Made by a program: the position numbers and the translations under genes. The notes beneath the pieces were generated by a model that did no database searches, was not told the DNA's origin, and saw only the letters and a list, made by a program, of their open reading frames with translations. Positions 23,318 to 34,800 of a stretch of DNA of 64,000 bases are shown here, in pieces; position 1 is the stretch's first letter, and each line of letters begins with the position of its first letter. The DNA comes from Coleophoma eucalyptorum (lineage: Eukaryota > Ascomycota > Leotiomycetes > Helotiales > Dermateaceae). Location: assembly GCA_026120035.1 (NCBI GenBank), contig JALRME010000012.1, forward strand, positions 310,001-374,000, read 5' to 3'.

Positions 23318-24382
23318 TCAGTCTTCCCAGATGGTATCCAGGTTGAGATCTCCCCTTCTCTCTGCTCCACACACACTCCATCTCTTTCTCTTATCCCGCG
23401 AACCAAATACGACACCCAGTGCTCTGCCTCGACCAGTCGACCCCTCCAAGCTCTTGGTCTTGGCCTCGGCACCATCCGCAGCATCTGCATCGGCCTTCAG
23501 CTGTGCAATTCTTTCCGCTTCCAAAGCTGCCTCTTCCGCGTCAGGCGAATCTGGTATGGTTTCCAAACTCGAAATACTAGGACTTCGAGATCGGGCAGAT
23601 GTTGGCGTTGAAGGTACAGACGAGGATGTATATGATCCAGGGTAGTTATAAGTTCCCAGAAACACGTCGTTGAACCTCGAGGTCTGATAGGATGGGGAGG
23701 AAGCCATAGAGGGAGATGAAGATGTAATAGAAGATGGGGTGGTTGGGGTGGTGCCGCCCGACACCTGACGGAGGGGAGACGATGGTCGGCGGATTCGGAA
23801 GTTTGAAGGTGAGTTAAGTCCCAAGGTTGGAGAGTGGCTGCGCTCTAGACCTTTTGGCGTAGATTCCTCTGAGGATAGTGACATAGGAGAAAAGGCATCG
23901 TTCAACTCGATAGACCGGCGGTTTGGTAGGGTGGGAAACACCTCGTCCGCAGGTTTCCGCGGCGTTCGCACACGACTTGGGGAACCCGAAGGGCTTGCTG
24001 ATCGCTGATAGGGAGACATGAGCAAGTGACCGGCGCCGTTGACTCCGGGCATAGACTGAGCTCGCGACATCTGCGGAGCAAGAGCGCTCGTCGAAGACTT
24101 CGACCTCATATGTCCTCTGGCAAACGGTGAGGTATTACGTTGTCTATATGTCATCGGGGACGACCAGCCCGGTGAAAGGGGTGACGAAGGAACAGGGTCT
24201 GTTGAACGGCGGAGGTTGGTCGGCCTGACCGGCGTATCGCGGTCTTTGGCGATGTTGTCGTACAGGGAGGATTCTTGTAATCGAAGGGTGGGTAGAGGAG
24301 AGGCTCTAAACTCCTCCATTCTCTCCGTTTCAGGTACAGGCTCCATGCCGATGGAGTCCTGTCGTGTGCTCGTGCAAGACAT
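23318..24382 (-). CDS. Basic proline-rich disordered protein, conserved in moulds, function unknown
   Basis: Intronless, 354 residues from the ATG at 24382. The frame stays open for 66 codons further upstream, but that stretch has a different composition and is treated as leader. The body is Ser/Pro/Arg-rich with many SP/TP and RxxS sites (for example MRSKSSTS, SPSGSPSRVRTP, RRPSSPLR), typical of a heavily phosphorylated disordered protein. The C-terminus is ordered-looking: an Ala/Glu helix (EEAALEAERIAQLKADADA), then GRALGVVFGSRDKRKRWSV and GDLNLDTIWED. That terminal block is what I recognise as shared among fungal proteins called 'basic proline-rich protein'. There is no signal peptide or membrane helix. 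An ACGCGT hexamer lies 76 bp upstream of the start. Confidence 0.8.
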   Translation of the reverse strand: MSCTSTRQDSIGMEPVPETERMEEFRASPLPTLRLQESSLYDNIAKDRDTPVRPTNLRRSTDPVPSSPLSPGWSSPMTYRQRNTSPFARGHMRSKSSTSALAPQMSRAQSMPGVNGAGHLLMSPYQRSASPSGSPSRVRTPRKPADEVFPTLPNRRSIELNDAFSPMSLSSEESTPKGLERSHSPTLGLNSPSNFRIRRPSSPLRQVSGGTTPTTPSSITSSSPSMASSPSYQTSRFNDVFLGTYNYPGSYTSSSVPSTPTSARSRSPSISSLETIPDSPDAEEAALEAERIAQLKADADAADGAEAKTKSLEGSTGRGRALGVVFGSRDKRKRWSVCGAERRGDLNLDTIWED

Positions 24383-25271
24383 GGACTCTGGTATATGGTG
24401 GTGAATAATGTAGTTCACGGTGCTTGCAGATAAAAGCAAGCAACGAGTGCAGTGTAGACGCGTGTCAAACGATGGCCTTTTGCAGAGGGCAATCCAAAAG
24501 CTAACAAAATATCTCCTCTCATACAACGTCAGGCTCCAGCCAGCATCCACTCGTGTAATTCGGCATTCAGCTTGATGCAAGGAAGGAGGTTGTTGAAGTT
24601 CAGTCAGCGGCTAGGAAACCAAGCGAGTCTGCACACAGCCATCTATCTGCGCAGCAACGAACAGGAAGGTCGGCAGAAAGGGTGCGTAGGGATCGGGAGG
24701 ACACCGGTGGGAAAGTAGTGGTATCTTATTGTGGTCGAGGTGGAAGGAGAGGGAGACACTGGTAATAAAGGAAGAAGAGGTGGTGGAGGAGGTGGAAGAG
24801 TAGGAGCTGGAGTTAGTGCAGTTCAGCCCGGCCGATTATGGAAGGATGGCGTTCGTTCGTTCATTTTTCGTTCGCGAGAACCCCGCCGTACTGTAGCCCA
24901 CAGGTCGAAAATCAGCTAGGTTCACGTTAGCGGGTGCGTAGGGATTTCCAGGGTGTCGTTCTTAATAATCTCGCTAGAGGGGGGCATGAACTTACTGCGA
25001 CTCAGTACTCTTACTTGCCTAAGCAGCACACGAGTAGCCTACAATTGCCCCCCGTGGAGGGACAGTCGGCACCTTAGGGACCGTAGGGAATAGTGCTTTC
25101 CCCTTCCCCTAAACTAATCCCCTCTCAGGCGGTGAAGCTGGCTGGATGGCTCGATGGGTACCTTACCGCGAGCTACAGTAACTAGTCGTCGTTGCGGCGG
25201 CAGCAGTAGTAGCAGCAATAGTTTACAGTAAGTCTGCCACATTACCACCCTGTCTGTCCCTCTGCGACTCG

Positions 25272-25310
25272 GTGACTCCTGTGACTCCTGTGACTCTGTG
25301 ACTCTGCGAC
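25272..25310 (+). repeat. Tandem repeat of GTGACTC(CT) units
   Basis: Four to five head-to-tail copies of an 8-9 bp unit (GTGACTCCT, GTGACTCCT, GTGACTCT, GTGACTCT, then GCGACC). Confidence 0.85.
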
Positions 25311-26103
25311 CAACTCTCTCTTACAGCCAAATCTGCCACGCAACGCTATGTCTTGATCCTCAACCCCCCTCCCAAACCGACCCCCTTCCACCTGCTTCTT
25401 GCTCCGGGTCCAACCACGGTCACCGTCACCGCCACCGACCTTTCGAAGTTACTCACTTCAGGCACTAATGATTCTCCGTTCCTGCTCCCATCCATAGTGC
25501 CAGGGCATCATACAATATCACATGAAATTACTTCCCTCTGATTAAGGTCCTTACTAGTCGCATTCATCAAATCTGCCTACCTGCCTATGCTAACCTCCAG
25601 ATTGGAATAAATGCCCTTGACCATCATTTCCCTCATCGTGGTTCCAGGCCAGCCATGAATATGCAGCATCGGATCTGAGGGCTTTGATTGCTCTTTCACG
25701 CATCTGATGTTTGTACTATTGGGCTGGTGCAGGGCACTGCGGCACCCGCGTTGTCTCCTATTTAACCCGTGACACGATGTGTGCTACGGATCGTGAGTGG
25801 TTGGGGGCATGTCTGTTTCACCACCTCTTTTCCCGCGCTTTCCTCGAGGTCATCCGTTTGACCTTTGACGGTGATCGACTGGCTCCATGTCATCTCTGTA
25901 AGAAGAGTATATTCAGTCTGTTGGTCACCAGCAGGCTTGGCCCCATTGCCCGTCGCCGAATGATGGCAGCCGCGGGCAATGCGGTCATCAACCCTATGCC
26001 ATACCACCCACTGGCCAACGTTCATCGTCACTTCATATCATATCCTAAATGCTATAGGGATTGATCTGGCCTAGGATCACCTCGGTGGCTTCTCTTCCCT
26101 CCC

Positions 26104-26128
26104 CTTCCCATCCCATCCCATCCCATCC
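26104..26128 (+). repeat. 5-bp tandem repeat (TCCCA)
   Basis: Four perfect TCCCA copies followed by a degenerate TCCTT/TCCCG continuation, in the upstream region of MNN9. Confidence 0.85.
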
Positions 26129-26966
26129 TTTCCCGTAAAGCATAGAGTCCGGGTGGCATAAAGACAGGACTCAGGCTCTCTCATCAGATCTTGGAGATTG
26201 TGGAGGTGGTCAGTACCTACAGGGGTGTTTAAAGGTTGGAGATAAATTGCTAGACGCACATTGCTGATTCGTTTGAGCTGATCTGTTCATCATCTCTCGC
26301 TTGTACCTGCAACAAAACGCGAGGGCGAAAACGAGGGCGAGAGGGCGAGTACGGCTGGTAGTACGAGTAAGAGAGCCGCCGAGGCTAGATGGCCATGATA
26401 AGGGGAGAAGCACGCTATTTTGGATTGTGCTGCGAAAGTCGTGCTGTGTGACTTAGTCCAGGAACAAGAAATTCGAATTGCTCGTCTCCTGGATATACCG
26501 TTTATACTTCTATTCAGGAGGCAGGACAGCCAATCAAGACCGCCCTTGCTCGCCGTTGGCTTACCTAAGTTTAGGGCGAAGGCGTGGCCAAAAATACGGG
26601 TATTGGCGTCTGGTCGCTGGTCCATTCCCTAAGGGGGCTAGCGGTCACGACGAGAACCTCCCAACCTTAATCCAGTAATCTGTTCAAGTCCCGGAGGATA
26701 CAATTGTACTGTAATGTAAGTTGGATCACGAATCTTTGCTTCACTACTTTCAAAGGTCTCGCCCTTGCTATTGCAACGCAGTCCTCCACTCGCCGGCCGA
26801 TTTCGATTACCCTGGTGGACTGATTGATGGGTCTGTGACTTTGCGCACTCGAGTATTGCTTGCGCCGATACGGCCACTGCGCGATCAATTTGTCCATCAC
26901 GTCGACGTATGCGCTTCCACGATCTCTCGATAACAGAGTGAGGACACCTTTCAGCACAACGCTGCC

Positions 26967-28137
26967 ATGGGGCCAGTCCGGTCGCTGAGGCGTACAAATC
27001 CGCTCACGCTTTTGGTGGGAGCCGTGTTATGTATCGTCATAATTGTCTTTCTCTTCTCGCCATCGAGTTCGGATGCCGCTGCTCTCAAGGCCAAACATGC
27101 CAAAGCAGCATCGAATCCGCTGTCACCACCAACATCCGCATTTCGAAAATCGAACGATAAGAATGGCGTACGAGTACCTCCTCCGGTCATTCACTACCAC
27201 ATGAACAATGTCACTACGACCAGCGATCCGCTGTCCAATAGGGAGACCATTCTCATCCTCACCCCTCTGGCTCGATTTTATCAGGAGTATTGGGACAATC
27301 TTATGAAACTCTCATATCCTCACGATCTCATTACGCTGGCATTTATAATACCAAAGAATAAGGAGGGAAATGCGGCAACTGCAGCCTTACAAGAGCAAAT
27401 TACCAGGACGCAGAAGTCAGGGCCGGAGAAGCTTCGATTTGGAAGCATTATCATTGAGCGACAGGACTTTGATCCCCCTTTGGCTTCCCAATCCGAGGCT
27501 GAGAGGCACAAAATGGAAAATCAAAAGGCGAGACGAGCGGCCATGTCGAGGGCTCGAAACTCCCTTCTCTTCACCACCCTGGGACCCTCCACATCTTGGG
27601 TGTTGTGGCTCGATGCTGACGTTATCGAGACTCCTCCAACCTTGATTCAAGACTTGGCTGCCCACGATAAGCCTATCATTGTCCCAAATTGCTTCCAGAG
27701 ATACGTTGATCCTAAGACAAAGCAAATGGCCGAGCGACCATACGATTTCAACAGTTGGCAGGATAGTGATACCGCAAAGAAGCTTGGGGAGAAGTTGGGC
27801 CCAGATGAGATTCTCTTGGAAGGATATGCGGAAATGGCTACATACAGAACTCTGATGGCCTACCTTGGCTCAGATCAGGGAGACCCAAAACAAGAGATAA
27901 ACCTTGACGGAGTTGGAGGAACTGCACTTTTGGTAAAGGCTGAGGTGCATCGTGATGGAGCTATGTTCCCACCATTTCCATTCTATCACTTGATTGAGAC
28001 GGAGGGATTTGCTAAGATGGCAAAGAGACTTGGATGGAGTGCCTTTGGACTGCCAAACTATAAAGTAGGTCGACATGATAAGCAACATTTTCTTCCGGAA
28101 GACTGACATATTCCAGGTATATCACTACAACGAGTGA
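26967..28137 (+). CDS. mnn9: Mannan polymerase subunit, GT62 family (Mnn9 type)
   Basis: Predicted 372-residue type II Golgi mannosyltransferase of the Anp1/Mnn9/Van1 family, part of the complexes that extend the alpha-1,6-mannose backbone of N-glycans. Exons are 26967-28064 and 28117-28137, with a 52-nt intron (GTAGGT/CCAG). The second exon adds only VYHYNE, the family's typical end, which settles the splice; the unspliced frame would end VGRHDKQHFLPED. A short basic N-terminus (MGPVRSLRRT) precedes one membrane anchor (about residues 11-30). The nucleotide-sugar/metal site is WVLWLDADVI (Asp216 and Asp218). ETILILTPLARF and YDFNSWQDSD are further family blocks. Assignment to Mnn9 rather than Anp1 or Van1 rests on overall similarity and is less certain than the family. 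Confidence 0.9.
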
Positions 28138-28946
28138 GCCATCGGCGACAATCCACAACTCTCCCCTTGCGAACAGTACAAAGGAGAACAGGCGGGGAAA
28201 GAAGAAGGTGCCCGCCAATGAATGAGAAATAGTAACGTAGATATATATTTACGCCTTACTTATGCTACTTGGGAGGCGTTTGTTGCATAGCATGCTGAAA
28301 AAGGGAATTTACTTTTCAAGCCTGACTTGAGTTGTTCAGGTCCATGTATACCATAGAGAGGGAGTAGTGACACCCGATTATTTTTGTCGTGTTTTTTTTT
28401 TCATGTAGTCCTATAGAATACCTTTTCATGCCGTATTGAAATTTCGAGATCACTTCCTTAATGAATTACTAACACTGAGGCATCGATTACTGGATCACTG
28501 TAGCCACAGTGTTTGAGAGTTTAAGAAAACGAAAGGCACGAAATGCTATTCTGGATGATTGGCTTTCTTCAGACTCAGGTACCTCCCTGGTGAATTCAGA
28601 CAAGATCTAGGCTCTTCAGAGCCGTCGTAAGGGGTCTCATATTCTATTGAAAGGCAGAAGAGGAACAAGCGTCGCTTATTGGTTCGCCCTAGCCAAAGGC
28701 TGAAGTACCCTCTCGCAGCCTCGGCAACCCGATCTTCGAGAGACCAAGCTCAAGCTCAAGCTCTCCAAAACATCCATCAATCTCTCCGTCCACAAACCCA
28801 CCTAAACCACAGCACGACTCCTGCAAACCAAAGCCTCTCGAGCTTCTCACAACCCTTCTAATCTCAGCCTCAATCGAGGTACACACTACCACCCCACACC
28901 CCAACCCCTCGAAGAACTCCCTCGCTGGAGAGAAAAAGCCCAAGCA
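28138..28946. other. Intergenic between MNN9 and the E2 enzyme gene
   Basis: AT-rich 3' region of MNN9, then a pyrimidine- and CTCAAG-rich leader from about 28720 to the E2 start. The short repeat AAGCTCAAGCTCAAGCTC lies at about 28745-28762. No gene is seen. Confidence 0.65.
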
Positions 28947-29480
28947 ATGTCCAGCACGTCCCAAACCTCCAAAGGCTCCAACCGCACACCAACGAAGCGG
29001 CTGCTCTCAGAGCTCAGCACAAACAACAGCACCCCGCTGCCGCCGGGGATCCTCTCGCTGGGCCCAATCTCCTCGTCGGATCTGTTCACCTGGAATGCCG
29101 TCATCACCGGTGCGTACCTCCCAGCGTCGACGGGCTACACGCGCGGGCGCTGGCAGCTGCTCATCAGCATCCCGGCGACATACCCGCTGACCCCGCCGAC
29201 CATCACGTTCTTGACGCGCATCTGCCACCCGAATGTCAAGTGGGAGACCGGCGAGGTGTGTCTTGATCTGCTGAAGGAGCGCTGGACCCCGGTGCTGACG
29301 GTGCGAATGTGTGTCGAGGCGGTGTTGCGGCTGCTGGCCGAGCCTGGGAATGAAAGCCCGTTGAATATCGAGATGGGTGCTCTCCTGAGGAGTGGGGACG
29401 AGGTTGCCGCGAGGGGGCTGGTGGGGTTCTGGTGTGAGGAGGAGAGGTTTGAGGGGCCTGTGGAGGGTCAGGGGGCTTGA
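28947..29480 (+). CDS. pex4: Ubiquitin-conjugating enzyme E2, probably peroxisomal Pex4
   Basis: Intronless, 177 residues. E2 enzymes carry ubiquitin on a cysteine; Pex4 monoubiquitinates the import receptor Pex5 on the peroxisome membrane so that it can be recycled. The UBC fold is complete: N-terminal helix (TPTKRLLSEL), WNAVITG, the YPLTPP turn (79-84), HPN (94-96) and the active-site Cys105 in GEVCLDLLKERWTP. The TGEVCLDLL..WTP arrangement and NESPLN after the active site fit Pex4 better than Ubc4/5 or Ubc13, but the assignment is by motif resemblance only. The loop after WNAVITG (AYLPASTGYTRGRW) differs from the usual GPxxTPYEGG form. The C-terminus has a Glu/Gly-rich tail. The coding sequence is much richer in G+C at third positions than its AT-rich flanks. 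Confidence 0.82.
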   Translation: MSSTSQTSKGSNRTPTKRLLSELSTNNSTPLPPGILSLGPISSSDLFTWNAVITGAYLPASTGYTRGRWQLLISIPATYPLTPPTITFLTRICHPNVKWETGEVCLDLLKERWTPVLTVRMCVEAVLRLLAEPGNESPLNIEMGALLRSGDEVAARGLVGFWCEEERFEGPVEGQGA

Positions 29481-30247
29481 GCTTGAGCTTAGAACCTGAT
29501 AGTTTTGCTGCGAGATAAGAGGGCGTAATTGGGGGTGTTGGCTTGTGGTCGTGGTTTGGCATTGGGTGCTGGCGTTGATTGTTTACTTAGCGCGCATGAG
29601 GATCTGGATACGTTTTGAGATTATATGATGCATTTCACTCTGGTATATGCCGCTGCCTATGCATATGGGGAATGGAGAAGCCGGCAAGGTCATAAGCAGG
29701 AAGACTATATAAACCTTCAAGGGGTTACAGGAACTGGGATGCTCTCTTGAATACTGGCCTGTAGTAAGGCGAAGAAGAAGAAAAGGAAGAAAACGAAGAT
29801 TGTATAGTGGCAGAAAGACATATACATATCCTTTAAAAGAAATCTAATAAATAGTTACAGTCTCGGCGATGGTAGCCATCTCGCACGGGTTTATATAGCC
29901 TATCGCATGCGACTGGATCACGGCCCAAGGATCGCACAAAAAGAAACAAAAACTAGAAGGGGTTGGTTTGAGAAGGAATCAAGCAAAGTATAAGAGTAGA
30001 TGAAAAGTCTAACATGCGCATATGTATTTCTTTTCTTTATTCAATATTTCAGACAAAAAGCTCACCCTGATCCACTCCATACAGACTAGGTAACAAGATA
30101 ATCGTAGCGATCGACACTCCTTGGGATATATAAGCACGCCAACAAAACAAACAAGGGGACGACAAGATGATTATTTCAGGACCCCGAAAACTCCACCCAT
30201 ATCCTAAATAAATTGGCTAAACAAGAAAGCGCAAGAACTCAAAAGTC
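29481..30247. other. Intergenic, convergent 3' ends
   Basis: AT-rich sequence with A-runs between the E2 gene (plus) and the tetraspan gene (minus). No gene is seen; it should hold both 3' untranslated regions. Confidence 0.65.
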
Positions 30248-31892
30248 TCATCGGAAACCTCGCGGGCTTCCTGGTGGGCTCTCGATTCGTTGCTCGCTTG
30301 TAAAGGCTTGTCCAACATTTGCGAACGCTGTCCTCGTTGCGTTAGGGCTTGTCACTGGTGATGCGTAGGCGCCAGGGATAGGAACGGCAGCATATGTCTG
30401 CTCCCCTGGGGCTACCGGAGCATGTTCAAAGACACGGTCTTGTGGAGGTGAGACAGCACGTGGTAATTGAGGGGGAGATGTAGCTCGTGGTGAGAAACCA
30501 TTCTGAGCCGTCCTTGGTGTTGATGAATGGACCTTGATGGGTGGTGGTTGCAGTGCGAAGGGCTTTGCAGGCATGTTGGCGTTGCTGGTTGGAGCCTCCA
30601 CGAACCTAGTTCCGGGCTGGATCTCTCCGTCTTCCATTGTTGGTCCCGATTTGTAGGCGGACGGTGGGAATCGTGGGGATTTTGCCGTGTGTACGGAGAA
30701 GGATGGAGAGAGGGGGCCGTAACCTGGTGTGTTTGGTGCGGATTGCGATCTGAGTTGTGCAAGGTACAGATCTGATCGGGCCTTGTCGCGCATATCCATG
30801 GACTTGCGAAGACGTTGCTTGGAGAAGTACCTGTAGAAAACAATACCATATATAAGGATGGTAATGCATTCGAGGACCACTTCAATTAGACAACAGACGA
30901 GAGACCAAGACTAGAAGAGCTGGTTAGCTATTGTACGTTGAAGCCTGTTTCTAGCTGAAAGCTTACCTGCATCCTGCAAACCAGTGCATAGTCAATTTCT
31001 TGCTCAAAGAGCTGTCGCCTTTTATTGTCAACGCAAGACCAACCCCATAAATCCTTGTTGTTGCCGTTATTTCTGGATCCTTGGAGAATACCTGCTGCGA
31101 TACCCCACATAATAGTGCTGAAAATGAAGAAAGCTACGGCGAAGAGCGTATAGTAGACAGCGACCTTTTCAGCACGATGATGACCACCTCTCCAGTAGTT
31201 CCAGAAAACGACGAGGCAGAGAAAAAGAGATATAGATGAAATCGAAAGAATAGTGATTTGAGGCCAAACTTTAGTTCCATCAGCCCATGGCGGTAAACTG
31301 TTTCGTGGTGGGAGTGCCTTGGTTGCATTGAAAATAGAAAATGTCATAGACACCATGGAGAGAACGATGAGACTGCAGCTGAAGTTTACACCGCGGAGGA
31401 GCAACTTTGCGATTCGAACTCTCTTCTTGACTTTCTGTGGACTGATTAGTGTCTGCAAGACAATTTCTCTGCAGGGAAGCATACCAGGTCTTTAGCTTGT
31501 TCCTTGTCGGTCATCGCCTCATGCTTTTCAAGAACTTGCTCCTCTCTGAAGGTTGGACTTAGAGGATTATCTATCTTTCTTCCTGGTGTACCCGGGACCT
31601 TCATCGCACTTTTTAACGGCGAGGCTGGAGTTACAGGAACCTCTATAGGTGGACTATGGGATATATAACCGAAGCCGATATCTGAAGGTTGTGATTGAGG
31701 TATGGCATGTTGTGATCTAGGCTCAGGTGGATCTGCGAAAGGGGATCGTCCATTCTCTTCAGGCTCTATTGGGGAATATACAGTGGTTGCTTCAGCAAAG
31801 CGAGGTGTGCGTGGGATTTTGAGTGAGGCCTCGGAAGACGAGCTTGAGGATGTACGCTCTCGTGTTTGCGCCAGGGCGGACGGCCGCCTCAT
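30248..31892 (-). CDS. Four-helix membrane protein (MARVEL-like topology) with long disordered ends, function unknown
   Basis: Predicted 512 residues from exons 31892-31485, 31434-30967 and 30910-30248. Introns are 50 and 56 nt (GTATGC/CAG and GTAAGC/TAG), both in phase 0. The ATG at 31892 is the first in frame; the frame is open 57 nt further but without an ATG. Residues 1-136 are disordered and rich in Ser, Pro and Glu. Four hydrophobic segments follow: GVNFSCSLIVLSMVSMTFSIF, ITILSISSISLFLCLVVFW, VYYTLFAVAFFIFSTIMWGI and, across the last splice, SWSLVCCLIEVVLECITILI. The loop before TM4 has a Cys/Trp-containing stretch (DLWGWSCVDNKRRQLFEQEI). The cytosolic tail is Pro/Ser-rich with a KQRLRKSMDMRDKARSDLY segment. 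The layout is that of a fungal tetraspan plasma-membrane protein. I do not recognise a named gene. Confidence 0.83.
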
Positions 31893-34800
31893 TTCTTCTT
31901 GGGTTTGGGTCAGATAGGGATCTAATAATGGTGGGCACGCATAGCTCACCTTGGGAAGGCATCTTTAAATAAGACATAGATGTATGCAAGTATTGATGTA
32001 GGGTATAGGTAATATGTTCGAGGGAACAGCTCGACAATCAGTCGGCCAGCAACTTGTTGCGACGTGAATATGGAGGTGGGGACAACTAGATATGAAGAAT
32101 TACAAGATAGAGACCAGCTATCGAAGAAAGAAAGACGCAGGTCTTCCTGATGGTGGGAGTTGCAGTGGTTTTGAACGGGTAGCGCAAGCACTGTTACTAA
32201 TTTAAGACCGACTTGAGGAGCTAAATCGGATATCAGAACATGTGCGGGAGATGAGAGTGATATGGGATCGCCAGTACAGTACGGACCAGGATGGTGAGCA
32301 ATTCAATTTTAGGTGTTCCTCAGGTATGCGGCGACCTGTGATAGGATACCCGGACACTCTTGGCTAGCAAACGGGAGCTCAGAGCCAAAATAGCCGCCCA
32401 GAACTTGCAGCAATGATTCTTTGCACGTTGCGGAAGAGGTCGTCTTTGGGGACGGATAATAGAGCAGAGGATCTGATCTGATGCGACTGCGGATCAAGGA
32501 CGAGACTGAGTACCGTCAGATGGCTCAGGATCAGGTATTGTCAGCTTGCCAACTCGACAGTTGGGAGCAGCAAAACCGAAAATATCAGAGGAAGGGACAA
32601 CTGGAAGCTTGTCAAAGATAGCTCTATCTTTGGATTTGGGCAAGGTGAAAAGAGAATGCAATGCAAAGAGTAGCAGCAAAGTACTGTATGGTCTTTCATA
32701 TTGGCGCCCTCCTCTCGAGGGTCCTGATGCTTGCTGGCCAGGGCCTGACCGGCCCTGGTATGGACGAGTGGGAGGCGGGGAAATGGATGGAGCCATGCGA
32801 ACTGCCAATGATGGTGGTCAGCTTCGCGCCTGCAGCCACGTCCTTTGCATGCGACCGATGCGCATAAGCTCGACTTGAAGCTGTAATTGGATGGAGCGAG
32901 AGGTTGCACTTGCATAAGACCCTGGTGTGAAAGCAAAGAGGCAGGAAGATGGTTGGGCGGTAAAGAAAGATGGAGAGAGGACAAGAGAGAGGGAGAGAGG
33001 GAGAGAGAACTAGAGAGTCAGAGAGGGAGAGGGACGAAGAGAGCCACAGACCATGGCAGCTGCACGATAAGCTGCCGGACTGTGCGCTGCCGCTGCCATC
33101 GCTTGCCCCATTCGCCAAAATTGTTTCTTGGGCTTCGACCAATCTGAGGGCGGAAGGCGCCGACTTGGGAGATGGGCGCCCAAGCGAGGGCGCGTAGAGC
33201 AGCGCGAACGAGAGCATACATACCACAGCTACTTACCTGTAACTTGTCTGTCCTCGCCGTATCTTCCGATTGAGTGGGTGGATTTGCTAATCTACGGAAA
33301 AAGTCCATCCTCACCTGTCTTTCGTGATTGTGGTCGCCGAACGGGCCTCAGAAGATTTGTGTTGCGAGAAACACCCTCATTCCTACCTCGCCCAAGCTGG
33401 TGCCGTCATTGGAGATGGCTATCTGACAGCATCTTGCCCGCCGGTAGTGCCGAGCTTGTGGTCAGCCACTAAGCTCTATTTTAAGCTCTGAGTAGTAAGA
33501 TGCATCCCAGAAACCTTGATCTGACCTGCCCTGTGTGCTATTTCCAGCAGCTTCGCACAAAAAGCAGAAGGTCACGATCAAAGCTGACCGCACGGGGACT
33601 TTTGCATATAACCATGGTGAGGCACGGCATCCGATTATCAACGTTACCTTGCATCGCCCGAGGGTCTTCGGTATAGGCATTCCAAAGCTCGGTGTAGTTG
33701 CAAGTCAGCATGCACTCTTGAGCACAATCAGTTTGTCCTTACTCCGAGCCACAGATCAAGCATTGACATACCAAGGTTGACAAGTCATCTCCACGTGTTG
33801 AGAAGTCAGCGGCTAGTCTCCATCACGGAGATGGTTCTGGTTGAGTACAGCGATCGATTTGCTGAGCAGCAGCCTCTACCTTTGGTCCAAGACTATGGGA
33901 ACAATTGCAAGCACATCGGCGCCAAGTCTATAATGCTTTTTTTATTCGACATTTCTCCAGGGCTGTTGACCGGGAAGTGGAAACAATTATAGAAACCTCT
34001 ACCATTGATAAACCCGGAGACCCTCTTGAGGTCAGAAACATGCGGTTAAATTTTGTTTGCTTGCAACCCAGGTTCTACCTCTAGCTGTACGTGAAGCATC
34101 TATCTATATCTTGGTAATAAGCAAACGCCGCATGCGCTCATTCAGGACCATGCATAATTGTCTTCTCACATTGTGAGCTATTCAACGAATAGCTTACTGT
34201 CGAACAATTAATGCACTTGCTTGAACCAGCAACATCCACTAAGCTAATCATGGCAACTTACAGACCTCTTTCACTGAATTTTGATACGAGATTGTTCAAA
34301 CTCTAAATCCTAGGGTATTTGACTTATTGATTAGGAGACCTCAGCTGCAAAAATTTCAGTGCTCACTTGTAACTTCAATATGATGTACCTAACTAACTGA
34401 TTTGTGCTCAGCTAAAATTTATAAATGGATAAATAAATCTTCGATTGCTGTATCCGCATTAGTAAAATTTCCAGGTCACTAATTCATCTCAAGCCGCTCG
34501 TTCATTCTTAGTCACTGCATCATTTCACCTACCTGAACCTGACCTCCCCCAGCCACTGAGTATCGCTCAACTCCGAGACGTCTCAATGGCAAGGAAATGG
34601 AGATACTCGCAGCTGTGTCTCTACCGTAATTACCACCCGCAATGCCAATAACTTCAGTATTTGCCGACCAAGCAATTCGCCCTGGATACCAAGAAAGATT
34701 GTGCTGTGCAACATGGAAAAGCGCTGTATGAAAAAAGGTATAATATACTCACATGACTTTGTGCTGTAGGAACGAGGGGCAAAACACTCATCCAGGGATT

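Larger units (their letters stand above)
24383..26966. other. Intergenic between divergent genes
   Basis: About 2.6 kb between the basic proline-rich protein gene (minus) and MNN9 (plus), so it should hold both promoters. No coding sequence is supported. It contains a GTGACTCCT tandem repeat (25272-25310) and a TCCCA repeat (26104-26128). The CCATTC-to-AAGGG stretch near 26620 contains a GTTCAAGTCCC sequence that was checked as a possible tRNA and rejected. Confidence 0.55.

Noticed and set aside
24458..24463. ACGCGT upstream of the basic proline-rich protein gene as a cell-cycle element
   Set aside because: It is a single palindrome in the leader of a gene with no link to replication; there is too little to treat it as regulatory.
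25711..26064. 117-codon plus-strand frame in the MNN9 upstream region
   Set aside because: It has no recognisable family, no splice partners and irregular composition, with overlapping frames on the other strand. It is probably chance.
26640..26700. Possible tRNA (GTTCAAGTCCC resembling a B box)
   Set aside because: No pairing T-stem, acceptor stem or A box could be fitted around it.
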